The notes below the pieces were generated by a model, which did not search any database, was not told the origin of the DNA, and saw only the letters and a list, made by a program, of their open reading frames with translations. Source: GCA-003244245 sp035606945 (GTDB lineage Bacteria; Actinomycetota; Actinomycetes; Mycobacteriales; Pseudonocardiaceae). Taken from it: a DNA stretch of 64,000 nucleotides. The stretch is taken from NCBI GenBank assembly GCA_035606945.1, contig DATNDR010000021.1, positions 5,485 to 69,484 of the forward strand, written 5' to 3'. Shown here piece by piece: positions 60,096-64,000 of the stretch; within the stretch, counting starts at the first letter, position 1, and every line of letters begins with the position of its first letter. Both the position numbers and the translations under genes were made by a program.

Positions 60096-61583
60096 ATGTC
60101 GACGCTGAGTGAGTTACTCGCTCGGCACACCCGATTGCCCGGCGCCGCCGTGGGTCACCTGCAGCGGATCGTCGCCGAATGGCAGCTACTGGCTGATCTG
60201 GCCTTCGCCGACCTGCTGATGTGGGTTCCCGTGCATGTCGCTGCGCCGTCGGCGGACTTCCTCTGCGTCGCCCATGTCCGCCCCACTACGGGTCCCACCG
60301 TCCATCCTGAGGATGTGGTCGGGACCCGTGCTGCGGACCCCGAGCGGCGCCGGCTGCGCCAAGCGTTGCTGGCTGGCAGCATCCTGCGGGAAGAACAGCC
60401 TTGCTGGCTCCTTGGCGTTCCGGTGCGGCGCGAGGTGGTACCGGTACGGCTGGCTGAGCAGTCGATCGCGGTGGTGGGCCGGGAGGCGAATCTGGCGGTT
60501 CCGCGGGTTCCGAGCCCGCTGGAGATCGCTTACCTGGGTGTCGCTGCGGATCTGTGCCAGATGCTGGCCGATGGCACCTTCCCGGACGCCGACACCACCC
60601 CGGACCTGCACGGTGGACCGCGCGCGGGTGATGGTCTGCTACGGGTCGACGCACAGGGAATCGTGATTTACGCGAGTCCCAACGCGCTGTCGGCCTACCA
60701 CCGGATGGGGCACGCCGCTGAGCTGCGGGGCGAGCGGCTCGCCCCGCTGACCCGCACACTGATCTCCGATTCGTTCGATGGTGCAGAAGTTGCGCAGCGC
60801 ATCCTCGGTGCGCTCCAGGGCAACCCGAGCACCAGGATCGAGGCGGAGGCGGCCGGTGCCACGATGCTGTTCCGGGCGCTGCCATTGCGTCCGCGCGCCG
60901 CGCCTGCCGGGGCGTTGGTGCTGATCCGTGACGTGACCGAACTGCGCAGCCGGGATCGGGCACTGTTGTCCAAGGACGCCACCATCCGAGAGATCCACCA
61001 CCGGGTGAAGAACAACCTCCAGACGGTCGCTGCGCTGCTGCGCCTGCAGGCCCGGCGCACCGCGAATGTCGAAGCGCGCCAGGCGCTGCAGGAATCGGTG
61101 CGCCGGGTGGCATCCATCGCCATGGTGCACGAGACCTTGTCGATGTCTCTCGACGAACGGGTGGACATCGACGAGGTCGTGGACAAGGTACTCGCCATGG
61201 TCGCTGAGGTGTCCGGGCAGGAAAGTCGTGTTGTCGTGCGGCGGGAGGGTGCATTCGGGACACTGGCCGCCGAGTTGGCCACACCGCTGGTCATGGTGCT
61301 CACCGAGCTCGTGCAGAACGCCTTGGAACACGCATTCGAGCCTGGCCGCTGCGGCGAGGTCGTGCTGAGCGCCGAGCGGTCCGCAGGATCGCTGGAGGTG
61401 ACCGTTTCCGACGATGGCCGCGGGCTTCCGGCGGACTTCTCGCTGGCCCGGGCCGAGCGGCTGGGCTTGCAGATCGTCCGCACCCTCGTTGGCTCCGAGC
61501 TGCGAGGATCTCTCGATTTGCAGCGAGGGCAGCCCCGCGGCACGGTGGCGGTGCTGAGCCTGCCCCTAGCACTGCGACGTTGA
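60096..61583 (+). CDS. pdtaS: Sensor histidine kinase PdtaS (HisKA_2 type)
   Basis: Soluble sensor kinase. 495 residues: N-terminal GAF-like domain (DLLMWVPVHV...FLCVAHVRPTTGPT), PAS domain (GLLRVDAQGIVIYASPNALSAYHRMGHAAEL), HisKA_2 dimerisation motif REIHHRVKNNLQTVAALLRLQARR (phospho-His), and HATPase (TELVQNALEHAFEPG, DDGRGLPADFS, LGLQIVRTLVGSELRG). By homology and position it is the PdtaS of mycobacteria, which signals to the RNA-binding antiterminator PdtaR; no pdtaR gene lies next to it. Confidence 0.9.
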   Translation: MSTLSELLARHTRLPGAAVGHLQRIVAEWQLLADLAFADLLMWVPVHVAAPSADFLCVAHVRPTTGPTVHPEDVVGTRAADPERRRLRQALLAGSILREEQPCWLLGVPVRREVVPVRLAEQSIAVVGREANLAVPRVPSPLEIAYLGVAADLCQMLADGTFPDADTTPDLHGGPRAGDGLLRVDAQGIVIYASPNALSAYHRMGHAAELRGERLAPLTRTLISDSFDGAEVAQRILGALQGNPSTRIEAEAAGATMLFRALPLRPRAAPAGALVLIRDVTELRSRDRALLSKDATIREIHHRVKNNLQTVAALLRLQARRTANVEARQALQESVRRVASIAMVHETLSMSLDERVDIDEVVDKVLAMVAEVSGQESRVVVRREGAFGTLAAELATPLVMVLTELVQNALEHAFEPGRCGEVVLSAERSAGSLEVTVSDDGRGLPADFSLARAERLGLQIVRTLVGSELRGSLDLQRGQPRGTVAVLSLPLALRR

Positions 61584-61634
61584 CGTCTTGTGACGTTGGT
61601 GGGGCGGTTGCCAGCCGATCAGCTGAGCTTATGA

Positions 61635-61671
61635 CGAGAGGCCTGGCACCGTATCGGCCCCAGGCCTCTCG
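61635..61671. terminator. Hairpin terminator between pdtaS and whiB1
   Basis: CGAGAGGCCTGG (61635-61646) and CCAGGCCTCTCG (61660-61671) form a perfect 12-bp stem with a 13-nt loop. The convergent genes pdtaS and whiB1 end on either side, so it can serve both directions; a few T bases follow. Confidence 0.75.
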
Positions 61672-61692
61672 TTGGTCGTGCTATATCGCGGA

Positions 61693-61947
61693 TCAGACGC
61701 CGTTACGGGCCCCGGTCCGAGCGTTGCGCCGCTTCAAGGCGCGCCGCTCGTCCTCGCTCATACCGCCCCACACGCCGGCATCCTGTCCGGAGGCGAGTGC
61801 CCAGTTGAGGCACTCAGCATTGACCGGACAGCGGCGGCAGACGGCCTTCGCCTCGGTGATCTGCAGTAGAGCGGGGCCGCTGGTTCCCACGGGGAAGAAC
61901 AGCTCGGGGTCCTCGTCTCGGCAGGCCGCGCGGTGGCGCCAGTCCAT
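61693..61947 (-). CDS. whiB1: WhiB1-type iron-sulfur transcription factor
   Basis: An 84-residue WhiB protein with cluster cysteines at 9, 37, 40 and 46, the same length and positions as mycobacterial WhiB1. GVWGGMSEDERRALKRR is the turn and DNA-binding tail. WhiB1 is essential in M. tuberculosis, responds to NO and interacts with sigma A. GAGGAG precedes the ATG at 61947; earlier in-frame codons are in the leader. A CRP-type site lies upstream. Confidence 0.94.
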   Translation of the reverse strand: MDWRHRAACRDEDPELFFPVGTSGPALLQITEAKAVCRRCPVNAECLNWALASGQDAGVWGGMSEDERRALKRRNARTGARNGV

Positions 61948-62426
61948 CGTGCTTGCTCCTCGTCGATCGCGCTGGTGGACTGCTGTGTCCCAGCGCCGTC
62001 GTCGTCTGTCAATTGGGCTTGTGAATGATTTCACAATCATCCGCGATGTCAAGGGGTATCTACGGACACAGTGAGTCAATTCACCCGGGAGTACCCCGGC
62101 GATCGAACCACCAACTGCATGTGAAACCGATTCTCAAGCACCATTCGGACGTAGCTGTGCGTCACGAGCGTGATCGTCATCGCCCGCTCCACTCGGTCAC
62201 CGAGACAGGATCATCAAGGTGAGCCACCAGTAAACCCACCGATGGCCTAGTGGTGGGACTTCCTGGCAGCTGGCCCTATTGGACTTAACGAGACCACCTA
62301 CCGAAACGTTTCGACCCACTTCGTCTCATCGCGGCCAGCGACCGGGCTGGCTCCGAAGACGACCGCGATCGGCGGCTAACCTGCTGCTATGAAACCCGCC
62401 GACGTACTCGGTCCCGCGGAGGCGGC
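61948..62426. other. Upstream region of whiB1, no gene seen
   Basis: A 480-bp divergent intergenic region between whiB1 and a small membrane-protein gene. It has a CRP-type site (see 62020) and a possible minus-strand -35 TTGACA at 62012-62007, with a weak -10 about 17 bp on. No family match was seen in the rest. A short 13-codon frame (62389-62430, MKPADVLGPAEAA) overlaps the downstream gene by ATGA and may be a leader cistron. Confidence 0.4.
62020..62035. promoter_or_regulatory. Canonical CRP-type site upstream of whiB1
   Basis: TGTGA-ATGATT-TCACA is a perfect match to TGTGA-N6-TCACA, extended by one base each side (TTGTGA...TCACAA). Its centre is about 80 bp upstream of the whiB1 start codon. 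In M. tuberculosis the whiB1 promoter is bound by the cAMP receptor protein Rv3676, so conserved cAMP control is likely. Confidence 0.65.
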
Positions 62427-62831
62427 ATGACGACCACCGGACCCGACGCGCCACGCCCGGTGCGCGTTGCGGGCTTGCTGGTGGTCCTGGAGGGTGTGGC
62501 CGGCATGGCGAGCGGCGCGTGGTTGCTCGCCGCGGCGGTACGCGGATCCACCGGTCCGGTATCGATCGGCGCCACCGCGGCGTGGCTGCTCGGCTTCGGG
62601 GTGATCTTGCTTGCCGTCGGCGTCAATCTGGTGCGGGGCCGGTACGGCGCTCGTACGCCGGCTATCGTCGCCCAGCTGTTGTTGCTGGGGGCGTGCTGGT
62701 ATGCCATCGGGCCGTCGTCCCAGCCGGCCTATGGGCTCCCGGCTGCGGCATTCTGTGGGGCCGTCCTGGTTCTGCTCTTCTGCGCATCCGCGCGGGCCTG
62801 GGCGGCCGACGCGCACAGCGCATCGCGCTGA
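62427..62831 (+). CDS. Small integral membrane protein
   Basis: A 134-residue protein with four hydrophobic helices (VRVAGLLVVLEGVAGMASGAWLLAAAV, ATAAWLLGFGVILLAVGVNLV, PAIVAQLLLLGACWYAI, AAAFCGAVLVLLFCAS). Orthologues stand next to whiB1 and a SirB1-like gene in mycobacteria, function unknown. The ATG at 62427 overlaps a 13-codon upstream frame (ATGA) and GGAGGCGG lies just before it. Confidence 0.75.
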   Translation: MTTTGPDAPRPVRVAGLLVVLEGVAGMASGAWLLAAAVRGSTGPVSIGATAAWLLGFGVILLAVGVNLVRGRYGARTPAIVAQLLLLGACWYAIGPSSQPAYGLPAAAFCGAVLVLLFCASARAWAADAHSASR

Positions 62832-62888
62832 CTCTACGCGTAAAGGGTCATATGGGCTGCTTGTGCCCCTTTGCGACGCTGTATGTGC

Positions 62889-63668
62889 TCAGTTGAGCTG
62901 GGCCCGTAGGCCGCGAGCGGCGTATTCGAGCAGCTCGGCGTGCTGTGGCCACTTGGGGATCTGCGATTCCAAAAATTTAGCGCCGTCGAGGAAGTGACCC
63001 ATCCGGCCGAGGGTATGCCCGAGCTCGATGAGTTCTTCAGCTCCCACTCCGGGCAGCGCCAGACGCATCCGCAGCACCCATTCCAGGTCGGCGGGACGCC
63101 CAATCTCGCGGTACACCATCCGCAGGTTCTCCAAGAGGCGGGCGAAGATCGCCCTTTTGGGCGCTGGAGTCAGCAGGTGCCGGCCGAACGGCACATCTGG
63201 ACTCGCCTGGTTGGCGGTGCGGAACAACGCTTCGCAGCCTGCCACGTCGAGTAACGTGCCGCCGTTGAAGGCGTCGAGGTAGTGATTGGTAGCCATCGGG
63301 CGAACCAGGAAGTGGCCGGGCATGCTGATGCCCTCGAGCGTCACCCCGGCGCGGCGGCCCACCTCGAGGCAGACGATCGACAACGTGATGGGGATACCCA
63401 GCTTGCGGTGGAGCACCCGATCCAGCAGGGAATTTCGAGGATCGTAATAGTCCGCAGTGTTGCCGGCGAAGCGCTCTTCGACGAAAAGCCGGTGGATGAG
63501 CGCTTCGAGTGAGTCGATACCCTGTGCCAGGCGATCCAGTTCCCGTAGCCAGATGCCGGCGTCAAGATCAGGGTCCGCGCCGGCGGCGATCGCGAGCGCG
63601 CCCACGTCAAGATCAGGCCCTGGCCCGCGCCCGGCCAGTAATCCGATGAAGTGCTCTACTGCGTCCAC
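62889..63668 (-). CDS. SirB1/transglutaminase-like family protein
   Basis: A 259-residue protein of the SirB1 N-terminal (transglutaminase-like) family with a C-terminal TPR-like region. Visible blocks: NTADYYDPRNSLLDRVLHRKLGIPITLSIVCLEVGRRAGVTLEGISMPGHFLVR, FNGGTLLDVAGCEALF, and LENLRMVYREIGRPADLEWVLRMRLALPG. The catalytic Cys of the fold is not obviously preserved, so enzymatic activity is uncertain. The GTG at 63668 (VDAVEHFIGLLAG) fits relatives; further in-frame codons up to 63920 are not conserved. Confidence 0.82.
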   Translation of the reverse strand: MDAVEHFIGLLAGRGPGPDLDVGALAIAAGADPDLDAGIWLRELDRLAQGIDSLEALIHRLFVEERFAGNTADYYDPRNSLLDRVLHRKLGIPITLSIVCLEVGRRAGVTLEGISMPGHFLVRPMATNHYLDAFNGGTLLDVAGCEALFRTANQASPDVPFGRHLLTPAPKRAIFARLLENLRMVYREIGRPADLEWVLRMRLALPGVGAEELIELGHTLGRMGHFLDGAKFLESQIPKWPQHAELLEYAARGLRAQLN

Positions 63669-63796
63669 GGTATAGCCGATCGTGCGCCCTACCGGGGCTC
63701 GCTGTCGACACCCGCACCGGTTGTCCGACCAGACTTTTGCGTTTCCGACCGACCGCTCAGACGCCAGTCCACTGCTGGTAGCTGCCGCCGGGGTGG

Positions 63797-64000
63797 CTAC
63801 CGCAATGCCGTCATTCGCAACGGTGCTGAGTAATCGGATATCGCGGTTAGGAGCGGCGGGTTGTCGGGGTGGGCGGGGATGCGCAGGGTGAAGGTGGAGC
63901 CGGTGCCGGGTTTGCTCCATAGGTGGACTTCGCCGCCGTGGTTGGCGGCGACGTGTTTGACGATGGCCAGTCCCAGGCCGGTGCCGCCGGTGGATCGGGA
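63797..64000 (-). CDS. Sensor histidine kinase, C-terminal end (partial)
   Basis: Only the last 67 residues are in the window, continuing past the right edge. They read RSTGGTGLGLAIVKHVAANHGG and then WSKPGTGSTFTLRIP, the G2 box and final strands of a HisKA/HATPase kinase, similar to the SenX3/PhoR class. The frame ends with a short non-conserved tail at a TAG (63797-63799). The rest of the kinase and any response regulator lie outside. Confidence 0.8.
   Translation of the reverse strand, partial: SRSTGGTGLGLAIVKHVAANHGGEVHLWSKPGTGSTFTLRIPAHPDNPPLLTAISDYSAPLRMTALR

Noticed and set aside
62832..62888. Weak inverted repeat AAAGGG...CCCTTT after the small membrane-protein gene as a terminator.
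   Set aside because: The stem is only about six bases with a long loop and no T-run.

Overview
The window is GC-rich, ATG/GTG-starting actinobacterial chromosome. Marker genes include wbbL, rmlB/rmlD, fbiA/fbiB (coenzyme F420), two WhiB proteins, mtrA-mtrB-lpqB, a SigH-type sigma factor with a zinc anti-sigma factor, pdtaS and a TB7.3-like carrier. The order closely follows the Mycobacterium block from the LytR-CpsA-Psr gene down to whiB1, which suggests a relative of the mycolate lineages or a nearby order that builds a rhamnose/arabinogalactan-type wall. I do not assign a species.

Layout. 0.35-8 kb: an L,D-transpeptidase lipoprotein, a Uma2 nuclease, a TIGR03089 protein, an LCP ligase, rmlB-rmlD and a secreted DUF4185 protein. 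8.1-17.1 kb: an accessory island with two paralogous XRE-(NB-ARC)-TPR proteins of about 1,200 and 1,135 residues, a small unknown gene between them and matching upstream regions. 17.1-20.3 kb: wbbL, a sugar-1-phosphate nucleotidyltransferase and an AlkA-like glycosylase. 20.3-24.7 kb: small accessory genes, a decayed DMT transporter, a VOC protein, a methyltransferase, ynfA and a NUDIX gene. 24.6-28.9 kb: fbiB, fbiA, a YihY protein and a site-2 protease. 29.1-37.9 kb: whiB2, a large membrane protein, and the mannose genes (pmm/manB, Trm112, a SIS-domain protein, manA) plus a cation transporter. 37.9-45.6 kb: a biotin carboxylase, a decayed secreted hydrolase, tmk, mtrA, mtrB, lpqB and comF. 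45.9-58.2 kb: hpf, secA, an Rv3235-like gene, a SpoU methylase, a DUF6912 gene, pruA, a GNAT gene, rsgA, aroA, an SRAP gene and a hydrolase. 58.1-64 kb: a ybaK remnant, sigH-rshA, bL37, a biotinyl carrier, pdtaS, whiB1, a membrane protein, a SirB1-like protein and the C-terminus of a sensor kinase.

How the genes work together. Envelope synthesis dominates: RmlB/RmlD make dTDP-rhamnose for WbbL, LCP attaches wall polymers, the mannose genes supply GDP-mannose, L,D-transpeptidase crosslinks peptidoglycan, and MtrAB-LpqB couples the wall to division. F420 synthesis and redox/stress control (SigH-RshA, WhiB1) complete the core.

The most unusual content is non-genic. First, four copies of a 64-70 bp palindromic element (22-25 bp arms, constant 19-20 nt loop) were found. 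One lies in frame inside comF, one runs into the 3' end of a decaying transporter, and one supplies the C-terminus of a NUDIX protein. This resembles the protein-invading palindromic elements known from Rickettsia. Second, clusters of a 22-bp-periodic repeat with a GTGTCGC core sit just after stop codons; one forms a roughly 290-bp inverted array. At least three genes are present only as internally deleted or interrupted remnants.
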